From Candidatus Marispirochaeta associata (GTDB taxonomy: Bacteria > Spirochaetota > Spirochaetia > JC444 > Marispirochaetaceae), in the NCBI GenBank assembly GCA_001749745.1, contig JWTM01000553.1:62001-126000 (forward strand): a stretch of 64,000 bases of DNA, given 5' to 3'. The notes under the pieces are model-generated. The model did not search any database, had not been told where the DNA came from, and saw only the letters and a program-made list of their open reading frames with translations. A program made the translations under genes and the position numbers. Of the stretch, positions 1-6,728 are shown piece after piece (the stretch's first letter is position 1; every line of letters starts with the position of its first letter).

Positions 1-1901
1 TGAGGCTTGCCTACTCTTAGGTCGATCAGGTCATCCCCATCCCAAACCGGTTCGAGCACGGGATTGACGAAACCCCGGTAGGAGGCGACGCCCAAGGCCC
101 GGTAGCGTTCCAGTACCTCCGCATGCAGGCTGCGGTCGACCTTTACTCCGTAGGTCTCGACCAGATCCTTAGCGGCTTTATAATCCCCCTCGGCCTTAAT
201 GCGTTGAATCTCACCTAAAAGCTTGCCGAAGAGCTCCCGCAGGGCGGTATGATCAGTGATCGTGAAATAGCTCTTATCATCTACCCGGCGCGCTTCGATG
301 ACCCCGTCGGGCTCGCCTTGCGCCAGGCACCAGGCGGCTATCAGCTGTTCGGCCCGCATATGGTCCTCTTCCAGATCCGATCCCAACGGGAGCCGGTGGA
401 GTTTCAGCATCATCCCGTCCAGGATGAAGCGGTCGTACTGGGCCCGGCCGGTTTCGAGGTCATCCATCAGGCCGCTTTTAATCAGCTCCTCGTCCAAGAG
501 GAAGTAGAGCCCCACCAGGTCGGCTCGGGCCTCCTCCAGGGTGGAGGCGTAGTTCTTGAGGGATACCCGTGCGGGCGGGACCCCGGGATTGAGGATGCCC
601 GAGCCATGACCGACGACCTCGTGCAGGTCGATTAAAAGCTCCCTGCTCGGGAGATAGTGCTTCCGTGAGCGCTCTCGCTCTACCTCCGTGAGCAGAAACT
701 CTCCGGCCACCACATCCGCTGCCTGTTCCGCCGCCCGGCCGATATTCCCCAGGTTGACCGATTTCGATCCGTGGTGCTCGTGTATCCAGTCGGCGTTGGG
801 TAGGTTAATCCCTCTAGGTATCCAGGGGTGGTCGTCGCCGGCGGCGGCGATTACGTCGATGACCGTACCGGCCACGCTCTTCACCTGCGGATTCTTGTGG
901 TTCTCCTGGTAGGGCATATGGTCCTCGAACCATTGCGCTTTGCGGGCGATGGTCTCGATTCGCCGAGTCCCCTCCTCGTCCCGCAGGGAGACGAGGGATT
1001 CAAATGTTCCCTTATAACCCAAGGGGTCGCTGTAGGTTTCGATGAAACCGTTGATCGCGTCCACGGGACTATCGGTCTCCTTGACCCACTCGAGGTTATA
1101 GGCGTCGAAGGCGCGGGGATCGCCGCTGGTATAATAATCGATCAGATGCCCGAAGCAGCGGGCCTGCCCCTCGTTATGGGCGGAGGCCCGGGCCTTCTCG
1201 AGCCAGAAGACCACCTGCTCCAGGGCGGATGAGTAGCGTCCGCCGATTCGCCAGAACTCCTCACGTATCTCCCCCTCCTCTTTAACGAGCCGTGAGTTGA
1301 TGCCGAAGCTGGGATCGTCCTGGGCGCCGGTTTTTAAGGATTGATAGAAGCGCTCTACCTCATCCTGGCTGACCCCCCGGTAGAAGTTCACCGCCGAGGA
1401 GAGGGCCGAATCCGAAGCCTCATCCTTATTGGTCATCTTGGCATCTAGGTCGGGATCAAAGAGGATGGGTTCCAGGAACAATATAAGCTCGTCCAGGCTT
1501 TCGAATCCCTTCAGGGGGAAGTCGGCATTCGGGGAGTCCTGAACCAGGCTTCGCAGATCATCAATCGAGAATCCGGGATCAATCTTCCTGCTGTCCCACC
1601 GGTTATGAATACCATTGGAGAACCAGATCTTCTTCAGGTAGACCTCGAAGGATCGGAAGGGATCGCTCGTTCGGTCCCCCTGGTAATGGCGATAGACCTC
1701 TTCCAGGAAGCGTCGGATCAAGAGGTTGTGCCGGTAGTTTTGGTCCCAAATAATATCCCGCCCGGCGAGCCCCGCCGCATAGAGGGCGTAGATCAGGCGT
1801 TTGGTTTCAAGGCTCAGATCCGCAATTATAGGGGCTTCAAAGTGTAGAATCTCGTATTCCCCGAAGCGGTCGACCTGGTTGGCGGCTCTCTTTTCGTTCA
1901 T
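1..1901 (-). CDS. Dipeptidyl-peptidase III family (M49) zinc peptidase, 3' end outside window
   Basis: Reading leftward, 633 codons are open and the stop lies beyond the left edge, so the protein is nearly complete (bacterial M49 enzymes are about 550-700 aa). The zinc motif HEVVGH is at about residues 427-432, and EEARAD, the counterpart of the EECRAE second zinc motif, is about 28 residues later. Family members are metallo-exopeptidases that remove dipeptides from peptide N-termini; no signal peptide is visible, so it is probably cytoplasmic. The start ATG is chosen because GGAGGA precedes it by 6 nt. It is divergent from the ferredoxin gene, and a palindrome lies between them. The two motifs are closer together than in eukaryotic DPP III, as in the shorter bacterial branch. 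The substrate is unknown. Confidence 0.85.
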   Translation of the reverse strand, partial: MNEKRAANQVDRFGEYEILHFEAPIIADLSLETKRLIYALYAAGLAGRDIIWDQNYRHNLLIRRFLEEVYRHYQGDRTSDPFRSFEVYLKKIWFSNGIHNRWDSRKIDPGFSIDDLRSLVQDSPNADFPLKGFESLDELILFLEPILFDPDLDAKMTNKDEASDSALSSAVNFYRGVSQDEVERFYQSLKTGAQDDPSFGINSRLVKEEGEIREEFWRIGGRYSSALEQVVFWLEKARASAHNEGQARCFGHLIDYYTSGDPRAFDAYNLEWVKETDSPVDAINGFIETYSDPLGYKGTFESLVSLRDEEGTRRIETIARKAQWFEDHMPYQENHKNPQVKSVAGTVIDVIAAAGDDHPWIPRGINLPNADWIHEHHGSKSVNLGNIGRAAEQAADVVAGEFLLTEVERERSRKHYLPSRELLIDLHEVVGHGSGILNPGVPPARVSLKNYASTLEEARADLVGLYFLLDEELIKSGLMDDLETGRAQYDRFILDGMMLKLHRLPLGSDLEEDHMRAEQLIAAWCLAQGEPDGVIEARRVDDKSYFTITDHTALRELFGKLLGEIQRIKAEGDYKAAKDLVETYGVKVDRSLHAEVLERYRALGVASYRGFVNPVLEPVWDGDDLIDLRVGKP

Positions 1902-1931
1902 GCACATTCCTCCGTACTCGATTGCCGAATT

Positions 1932-1945
1932 GTAACATAGGTTAC
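1932..1945. promoter_or_regulatory. Palindrome GTAAC-N4-GTTAC, CRP/FNR-family-like operator
   Basis: A perfect 5-4-5 inverted repeat lies in the divergent region between the M49 peptidase and the ferredoxin gene. The geometry (two 5-bp arms with a 4-bp spacer, preceded by TT) matches CRP/FNR/HcpR-type sites in general form but is not an exact FNR consensus. On the minus strand TACAAT, a possible -10 for the peptidase gene, overlaps the repeat. Regulator identity is inferred only. Confidence 0.45.
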
Positions 1946-1998
1946 CGACCGGACCCATCCGCATCTGATAGATTACGCGCAGATTGAAGGAGTGAAAG

Positions 1999-2868
1999 AT
2001 GCTGCGAGAAGTTATTCAGATAGATGAGGAAAAATGCAACGGATGCGGACTCTGTGTCCCCGACTGTCATGAGGGAGCGCTGCAGGTTATCGACGGAAAG
2101 GTTCGACTTATCAGCGATCTCTTCTGCGACGGTCTCGGCGCCTGCGTGGGGGTCTGCCCCCAGGATGCCCTTACCGTCGTCAAGCGCGAGGCCGAGGCCT
2201 ACGACGAGGCCAAGACCATGCGCGAACGGATTTTGCCCAAGGGGGAGAACACCGTACTGGCCCATATGCGACACCTGAAGGAGCACGGGGCCGATGAATT
2301 CTACCGCCAGGGGATCGAGGTCCTGAAGGAGCTCGATCATCCCGCCTTGGCGAAGCTCGAAGAGAGTCGGAGTGAGGCGGCGCAGCCTACCCGGCACGCA
2401 CATCATCCCGGCGGCTGTCCCGGAAGCCTTGCGCGCAGCTTCAAGAGTCCGGCCCAAGCGGCCCCGGCCTCTACTGGACCGACCCAGAGCGAGTTGGGGC
2501 ACTGGCCGGTGCAGATGCATCTGCTCAATCCCGCCTCGCCCCATTTCAAGGGTAGCGACTTCGTCCTCGCCGCCGACTGCACCGCCTTCGCGCTGGGAGG
2601 ATTCCACAGCGAGGTATTGAAGAGCAAGACCCTGGGAATCGCCTGTCCCAAGCTCGACCAGGGGCAGCAGGTCTACCTCGATAAGATCATCGCCCTCATC
2701 GATGAGGCTAAGATCAATACCCTTACGGTGGTGATCATGCAGGTACCCTGCTGCGGCGGTTTAAGCGCTCTGGCGAGGAGCGCCGCGGAGCAGGCGGCGC
2801 GGAAGGTGCCGGTAAAGCAGGTAATCGTCTCGATTCAGGGAGAAATTCTCGAGGAGAGCTGGCTCTAA
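1999..2868 (+). CDS. 4Fe-4S ferredoxin-domain protein with Cys-containing C-terminal domain
   Basis: 289 aa. The N-terminus carries two [4Fe-4S] motifs: CNGCGLCVPDC at about residues 14-24 and a second CDGLGACVGVCP at about 43-54. A middle low-complexity linker (about 130-160) leads to a C-terminal domain with further cysteines (CTAFALGG, ACPKLD, VPCCGG). Proteins of this layout are often annotated only as 4Fe-4S binding or ATP-binding protein and in several anaerobes sit in Hcp/nitrosative-stress regulons. The role is therefore probably electron transfer in the cytoplasm under redox stress, which is inference. GGAG precedes the ATG. The palindrome at 1932-1945 lies about 55 nt upstream and supports regulation by a CRP/FNR-type factor. 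Confidence 0.75.
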   Translation: MLREVIQIDEEKCNGCGLCVPDCHEGALQVIDGKVRLISDLFCDGLGACVGVCPQDALTVVKREAEAYDEAKTMRERILPKGENTVLAHMRHLKEHGADEFYRQGIEVLKELDHPALAKLEESRSEAAQPTRHAHHPGGCPGSLARSFKSPAQAAPASTGPTQSELGHWPVQMHLLNPASPHFKGSDFVLAADCTAFALGGFHSEVLKSKTLGIACPKLDQGQQVYLDKIIALIDEAKINTLTVVIMQVPCCGGLSALARSAAEQAARKVPVKQVIVSIQGEILEESWL

Positions 2869-2908
2869 GCGGCCGATTGCGGCTCATACCTTTGTACTAG
2901 CCGGTATT

Positions 2909-2937
2909 TTGCGCAAGAATCATACATATATTGGATA
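2909..2937 (+). promoter_or_regulatory. Promoter for the ECF sigma gene (TTGCGC-N17-TGGATA)
   Basis: A -35-like TTGCGC at 2909-2914 and a -10-like TGGATA at 2932-2937 are separated by 17 bp. The expected transcription start (about 2943-2945) coincides with the first base of the hairpin at 2945, so the whole 5' UTR would be that hairpin. Hexamers are imperfect. Confidence 0.45.
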
Positions 2938-2944
2938 GCGGCCG

Positions 2945-2993
2945 TTCCGTTCCTCCGGTAGCCTGGGATCAGATTCAAACCGGAGGAACGGAA
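2945..2993 (+). promoter_or_regulatory. 15-bp perfect hairpin sequestering the RBS of the ECF sigma gene
   Basis: The arms 2945-2959 and 2979-2993 are perfectly complementary over 15 bp, with a 19-nt loop. The 3' arm contains the GGAGG Shine-Dalgarno sequence and ends one base before the ATG at 2995. In the mRNA this would occlude ribosome binding; in DNA it could instead be a protein-binding palindrome. No T-tract follows, so it is not a terminator. Confidence 0.75.
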
Positions 2994-2994
2994 T

Positions 2995-3474
2995 ATGGCG
3001 ATTGATGTGGATACCCTCTATCGGAACTACGGCCCCATGGTTCTGCGCCGCTGCCGCGGGATGCTGAAGGATGAGGATGCGGCCTTGGACGCGATGCAGG
3101 AGACCTTCGTGCTGCTGCTCCGCAAGCAGGAGCAGCTGACCGAAGAGGCGCCGTCGAGTATGCTCTATACCTTTGCGACGAATGTCTGTTTGAATCAGTT
3201 GCGTCGTCGCAAGCGGGGCCCCGCTCTGCTCGAACCGGAGATCATCGAGGCCCAAGCGGCGCATGACGGGAATCAGGCGCAGGTTGAGGAGCGACATTTT
3301 CTCGATCGGATCTTCGCCGCCGAACCGGCCTCAACCCGGGATATAGTCTATCTCCACTATCAGGAGAAGCATACCCTCCAGGAGACCGCTAAAAGAGTGG
3401 GCCTCTCGGTATCGGGAGTACGTCGGCGTCTGCGATTTCTGCGCCAAAGAAGTCTGGCGCTGCGGGAATTATAG
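2995..3474 (+). CDS. ECF-type RNA polymerase sigma factor
   Basis: 159 aa, the usual size for a minimal ECF sigma factor. Region 2 is at about residues 8-72, including the DAMQETFVLLL segment (usual D-x-x-Q-E-x-F) and the ATNVCLNQLRRRKR helix. Region 4 is at about 103-155 with a helix-turn-helix (LQETAKRVGLSVSGVRRRLRFLRQ). The linker between them is short. No anti-sigma gene is recognisable next to it: the next full gene is a 63-aa membrane protein at 3804, separated by a strong promoter and terminator. The ATG is fixed by GGAGG inside the upstream hairpin, which should limit translation. The target regulon is unknown; control by RNA structure in place of an anti-sigma factor is inference. 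Confidence 0.85.
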   Translation: MAIDVDTLYRNYGPMVLRRCRGMLKDEDAALDAMQETFVLLLRKQEQLTEEAPSSMLYTFATNVCLNQLRRRKRGPALLEPEIIEAQAAHDGNQAQVEERHFLDRIFAAEPASTRDIVYLHYQEKHTLQETAKRVGLSVSGVRRRLRFLRQRSLALREL

Positions 3475-3507
3475 GCAAGGGGAGCGGCTGAAGGTTTGGA
3501 TTCGGTC

Positions 3508-3535
3508 TTGACAAATTTCGTTCAACAGATAAAAT
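3508..3535 (+). promoter_or_regulatory. Strong sigma-70-type promoter TTGACA-N16-TAAAAT
   Basis: A consensus -35 (3508-3513) and near-consensus -10 (3530-3535) with a 16-bp spacer lie 34 bp after the ECF sigma stop codon. Together with the terminator at 3678-3712 they define a transcript of about 170 nt containing a 27-codon ORF. This is one of the best promoter matches in the window. Confidence 0.65.
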
Positions 3536-3570
3536 AAGCCAACACTTTGAGAAAAAGGAGCACGGATAGT

Positions 3571-3654
3571 ATGCAGATGACATGTATTTGTAACGCAGTA
3601 AAGCCTATTGTCAGCGTAATCATCGACGAATCCGTGCGCCCTGGAATGCAATAG
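3571..3654 (+). CDS. Putative 27-aa microprotein or leader peptide
   Basis: The ORF starts with ATG at 3571 and is preceded by AAAAAGGAG about 10 nt upstream; an in-frame ATG follows two codons later. The product (27 aa) contains two cysteines near the N-terminus (TCIC) and a short hydrophobic stretch (PIVSVII). It sits between the strong promoter at 3508-3535 and the terminator at 3678-3712, so it may be the only product of that transcript, or the transcript may act as a small RNA. No homologue is recognised. It could be a leader peptide whose translation affects the downstream hairpins. Confidence 0.4.
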   Translation: MQMTCICNAVKPIVSVIIDESVRPGMQ

Positions 3655-3677
3655 TTCCACCCCCAATGGGAATATAC

Positions 3678-3712
3678 GGCCGCGGTTCGTCATCGAATCG
3701 CGGCCTTTTTTT
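3678..3712 (+). terminator. Rho-independent terminator of the short transcript
   Basis: A 12-bp stem (GGCCGCGGTTCG paired with CGAATCGCGGCC, one G-T pair) has a 4-nt loop and is followed by seven T residues. It ends the unit starting at the 3508-3535 promoter. Confidence 0.85.
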
Positions 3713-3749
3713 ATTGGATGAAAAGTGTATGGACGCTTTTCTCGCTGAA

Positions 3750-3779
3750 GGCCGCATGGGAAACCGTGCGGCCTTTCTG
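3750..3779 (+). terminator. Second hairpin, terminator- or attenuator-like
   Basis: GGCCGCATGG pairs with CCGTGCGGCC around a GAAA tetraloop (one T-G pair), followed by TTTCTGTTT. It shares the GGCCGC/GCGGCC core with the terminator just upstream, so the two can also pair with each other. The weaker T-tract suggests an attenuator or a partial terminator in front of the 3804 gene. Confidence 0.55.
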
Positions 3780-3803
3780 TTTCTGGACCCGGAGGTTCTA
3801 AGA

Positions 3804-3995
3804 ATGGAACACAACTTTCTTGATGCTCAGGCAATGAGCAGCGAACGCGGAAAGGATCTTCTTATCCATGGCGAGAGGATGAGAAGGAGTAATCGAATGC
3901 GAAAGAGGAGAATCGGCACCCTCGGGCTCTGGCTCGGCACGGCGTTGATCAGCCTCGGAATGAAAATGACCGGAGATCTAGAGTTGGATGTCTGA
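3804..3995 (+). CDS. Small single-TM protein (63 aa) preceding the two-component system
   Basis: The start ATG at 3804 is chosen because GGAGG lies 8 nt upstream; the longer in-frame reading from 3666 has no RBS and runs through two hairpins. The N-terminal half is charged (Arg/Lys-rich, RMRRSNRMRKRR) and is followed by one predicted TM helix (about residues 38-56, IGTLGLWLGTALISLGMKM) and a short acidic tail. Its stop overlaps the ATG of the response-regulator gene, suggesting translational coupling. No family is recognised. The basic N-terminus plus TM layout would fit a small membrane regulator of the neighbouring kinase or ABC transporter, which is inference. Confidence 0.6.
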   Translation: MEHNFLDAQAMSSERGKDLLIHGERMRRSNRMRKRRIGTLGLWLGTALISLGMKMTGDLELDV

Positions 3996-4710
3996 AAGAC
4001 GCATTCTACAACCCGGATCAGGGGCCGCGATGCGGCCCCGATCCGTTCTTGTTGTTGAGGATGACCGGTCCCTCTCGTTTGGAATAAAATACGCCTTGGA
4101 AAAGTCCGGAAGCGCGGTTCATATCGCCGAAACCGTCGAGGAGGCTGTAGATAGCATCGTTAGAGAGCAGATAGATCTGGTTCTGCTGGATGTCGGTCTC
4201 CCCGACGGTTCCGGTTTCGATCTCTGCCGCAGAATCCGTGAGGAGGGCGACACCCCGATTATCTTCCTTACCGCCCGGGACGACGAGACCGATGTGGTTC
4301 GAGGACTCGACACCGGCGGAGACGATTATGTGGCTAAGCCTTTTCGCGTCGCCGAACTTACCGCCCGCATAGAAGCAGTCCTTCGGCGAAGCGAAAAGGT
4401 CGCTAGAGTTTCCGTTAAACAATATGGAGAAATCCGAATCGACTATACGCGCTGCCGGGTCCATAAAAAGGGGCTCCCTGTTCATCTTACCGCCACCGAG
4501 TATCGATTGCTCACCCTCTTTAGCGAGAACCCCGGTCAAGTGATATCCCGGGATCGCTTGCTCGAGCTTCTCTGGGACAGCGAGGCCCGCTTTGTCGATT
4601 CCAATACCCTCTCCGTCTATATCCGCCGACTCCGGGAGAAGCTGGAGGATAAGCCCAATCGGCCGCAACACCTGCTTACCGTTAGAGGACTCGGCTACCG
4701 GTGGCGTTAA
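3988..4710 (+). CDS. OmpR/PhoB-family response regulator
   Basis: 240 aa from the ATG at 3988. The receiver domain (about 17-130) has the acidic pair EDD at 24-26, the phospho-acceptor Asp in LLDVG (about 68) and the conserved Lys in YVAKPF. The C-terminal winged helix (about 145-240) ends in TVRGLGYRWR, typical of OmpR-type regulators. It is followed with a 10-nt overlap by its kinase, then by an ABC transporter, as in BceRS-BceAB and VanRS-type envelope-stress modules. Start choice is uncertain: a second ATG at 4030 has AGGGG 6 nt upstream, but it sits in the loop of a hairpin (4015-4044). If 4030 is used, that hairpin would mask the RBS. Confidence 0.9.
   Translation: MSERRILQPGSGAAMRPRSVLVVEDDRSLSFGIKYALEKSGSAVHIAETVEEAVDSIVREQIDLVLLDVGLPDGSGFDLCRRIREEGDTPIIFLTARDDETDVVRGLDTGGDDYVAKPFRVAELTARIEAVLRRSEKVARVSVKQYGEIRIDYTRCRVHKKGLPVHLTATEYRLLTLFSENPGQVISRDRLLELLWDSEARFVDSNTLSVYIRRLREKLEDKPNRPQHLLTVRGLGYRWR
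4015..4044 (+). promoter_or_regulatory. GC-rich hairpin around an alternative start codon of the response regulator
   Basis: GGATCAGGGGCCGC pairs with GCGGCCCCGATCC (one bulged A) around a 3-nt loop. It is the third hairpin within 370 bp with a GGCCGC/GCGGCC core. The ATG at 4030 overlaps the loop and its possible SD lies in the stem. If translation starts at 3988 it is simply inside the coding region. Confidence 0.5.
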
Positions 4711-5945
4711 GTTTACGTCGAATGGTTCGGACCCCGGAGTTTCGGCGCTCGCTGTTGGCGCTCTTCGCGGTTACGCTCCTTCTGTGGGGCATCGCCGGCT
4801 GGATAGGTCTCCAGATGCTATATAGGACGGAGAACGCCTTCGATACCGCCGTCGCCGGGGCGCTGGGTGCCCTGCTGGAAGGAGAGGAGGAGGCTCGCCG
4901 GGCGCTGCTTGAGGTGGTTGTGGGGGGGACTGAGGAGGCGGAGATCAGGCGGGGAGAGCGGATCCTGGCGCGCTACGGATATGACGAAGAGCTGCCTCTC
5001 CGTCGTAAGCGACTGCTTACGCCTCTTTTCCTCAGTTGGTGCAGAATCTGGCTCCTGAGCGCGCCGCTCTTCATTCTCCTCCCTCTCCTGGTTCTGATCC
5101 GAAGGGATCTCTCGCTCTTTCGAGGACTATACGCGGCGACGGAGAGCTTGAGAAGAGGACTCGAAGGAAGCCCCGAACGAATCGAAGTACCGGCCCACGG
5201 AGGAGTTTATAGCGAGTTCCTGGGGCGGTTGGATCAACTGATCAGAAAGCTCGACTCCTCCCTGGAAAGGAATATCGAGATTCAGGAAAATCTGCGCGAG
5301 AGTATCGCCGATATATCCCATCAGTTGAAGACCCCTCTATCCGCCGTCTCCCTCTATAACGATCTCCTCTCTTCGGAGATTCCTCCCAGAGGAGAGGGTG
5401 CCGAATTACTGCGCCGTTCCCGCGGCGCGGTAACCAAGCTCGAGAGCCTGACCCGGGACCTTCTTAAGCTAACCCGACTGGAGGCGGGAAGCATCACCTT
5501 TAAGCGTGAAGCGGTCGATTTAAGATCACTAGTAGAGGAGGCTTGGACCGAGCTTCTGCCTCTGTCGCAGGAACGTTCCTTCTCCGTCGAGGAGGAGCGC
5601 GGGACGGCCATCGTATCCGGCGACCGGGCCTGGCTTCGTGAGGCGGTGGGCAATGTCTTGAAGAACGCCGTCCAGCAGACCCGTTCCGACGGCCGGATCC
5701 GCGCCTCGATCGGTACCAATCCCCTCTTCCGGCGACTGGTGATCGCCGACGACGGGGGCGGGATTCCCAGCGAGGATCTGCCGCGGATCTTCGACCGTTT
5801 CTTCTCCCGGTCCCAGTCGCCGGATATGGAGCGAACCGGCATCGGACTCTCCCTGGCGCGGGAGATCGTTCGCGGAAACGGCGGAGAGCTTCGCGCCGGG
5901 AACGGGAGTGAGGGTGCGGAGTTCAACTTCTCATTCTATGTATAA
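4701..5945 (+). CDS. Membrane sensor histidine kinase
   Basis: 414 aa from a GTG that overlaps the regulator's stop; an in-frame ATG at 4722 is an alternative. Two TM helices (about 16-39 and 108-133) flank a short extracytoplasmic segment of about 70 residues rich in Glu and Arg. The H-box DISHQLKTPLSA places the phospho-accepting His at 207. The N-box (NVLKNAVQQ, about 318), G1 (DDGGG, about 350), F-box (about 364-368) and G2 (GIGLS, about 380) are all present, so the kinase should be active. It is co-transcribed with the regulator and followed after 99 bp by an ABC transporter. The sensor is bigger than the minimal loop of BceS-type kinases, so direct ligand sensing is possible. Confidence 0.9.
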   Translation: MALSLRRMVRTPEFRRSLLALFAVTLLLWGIAGWIGLQMLYRTENAFDTAVAGALGALLEGEEEARRALLEVVVGGTEEAEIRRGERILARYGYDEELPLRRKRLLTPLFLSWCRIWLLSAPLFILLPLLVLIRRDLSLFRGLYAATESLRRGLEGSPERIEVPAHGGVYSEFLGRLDQLIRKLDSSLERNIEIQENLRESIADISHQLKTPLSAVSLYNDLLSSEIPPRGEGAELLRRSRGAVTKLESLTRDLLKLTRLEAGSITFKREAVDLRSLVEEAWTELLPLSQERSFSVEEERGTAIVSGDRAWLREAVGNVLKNAVQQTRSDGRIRASIGTNPLFRRLVIADDGGGIPSEDLPRIFDRFFSRSQSPDMERTGIGLSLAREIVRGNGGELRAGNGSEGAEFNFSFYV

Positions 5946-5961
5946 GTTCCCGAGGGGAGAT

Positions 5962-5993
5962 GACGGGACTGTAAGCTTACTCTTCATCCCGTC
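5962..5993 (+). promoter_or_regulatory. Intercistronic hairpin before the ABC transporter
   Basis: GACGGGA (5962-5968) and TCCCGTC (5987-5993) form a 7-bp stem whose 18-nt loop contains the palindrome GTAAGCTTAC. No T-tract follows, so it is more likely an mRNA-stability or regulator-binding element in the 99-bp gap between kinase and transporter genes. Confidence 0.35.
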
Positions 5994-6044
5994 GTAAGGT
6001 AGAAGAGGTAGCTTGGCGGGTAGTATGAAGAAGCGGGAGGAGCG

Positions 6045-6728
6045 ATGCAGGCGCTCAATTTAGTGGATGTGGTTAAAGAGTATCGGCAGGGAGCGGAGAA
6101 GATCTACGCCCTCGATAGGCTCAATCTCGCAATAGAGGAGGGGACCTTTACGGCGGTTATCGGCGCGAGCGGCTCCGGAAAGAGCACCCTGCTCCATGTG
6201 GCGGGAGGAATGGACCGGCCCGATGGCGGTCGGGTTCTCCTGGATGGGAGGGATCTTGCTTCCCTGGGACGGGATGAGCTGGCGGTTGTCAGACGCAGGA
6301 GGATCGGTTTTGTTTTTCAGTTCTATAATCTGATTCCCCTATTGAGCGCTGAAGAGAACATCCTTTTACCATTGCTGCTCGACGACGCCGAACCCGATCG
6401 GGCGCTCCTGGAGGAGCTCCTCGGGCTTCTCGGACTTAAGACGCGACGCAACCACCTCCCCTCCCAGCTCTCGGGCGGTCAGCAGCAACGCGTCGCCGTT
6501 GCTCGCGCCCTGATCACCCGGCCGGCGATTATTCTCGCCGACGAGCCGACGGGGAATCTGGACAGTGAGAGCGGCCGAGAGGTGATTGAGCTTCTGATTC
6601 ACGGAGTGCGCGTCCTTGGTCAGACTCTGATGCTGGTGACCCACGACCGGGATCTCGCCGCGGATGCCGATAGAATCATCCGTCTGGCCGACGGGAAGAT
6701 CGCCGCCGATACGGAGGCTAGAGTATGA
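6045..6728 (+). CDS. ABC transporter ATP-binding protein, MacB/BceA/LolD type
   Basis: 227 aa. Walker A is GASGSGKST (about 40-48), the Q-loop is in FVFQFYNLIP, the signature is LSGGQQQRVAVARAL and Walker B is IILADEPTGNLDS, the form characteristic of the MacB/LolD/FtsE branch that pairs with FtsX-type permeases. Its stop overlaps the start of the permease gene by 4 nt, so the two form one unit. Members of this branch power mechanotransmission, peptide detoxification or lipoprotein release and do not perform ordinary uptake. Placement after the two-component genes suggests induction by an envelope signal. GGAGG is present 6 nt before the ATG. Confidence 0.9.
   Translation: MQALNLVDVVKEYRQGAEKIYALDRLNLAIEEGTFTAVIGASGSGKSTLLHVAGGMDRPDGGRVLLDGRDLASLGRDELAVVRRRRIGFVFQFYNLIPLLSAEENILLPLLLDDAEPDRALLEELLGLLGLKTRRNHLPSQLSGGQQQRVAVARALITRPAIILADEPTGNLDSESGREVIELLIHGVRVLGQTLMLVTHDRDLAADADRIIRLADGKIAADTEARV

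Noticed and set aside
249..1847. Several plus-strand open frames in the first 1.9 kb
   Set aside because: All are antisense to the M49 peptidase, which has intact zinc motifs and a good RBS.
3666..3803. Longer start for the 63-aa membrane protein
   Set aside because: The extension runs through two strong hairpins and has no RBS, while ATG 3804 has GGAGG at 8 nt.
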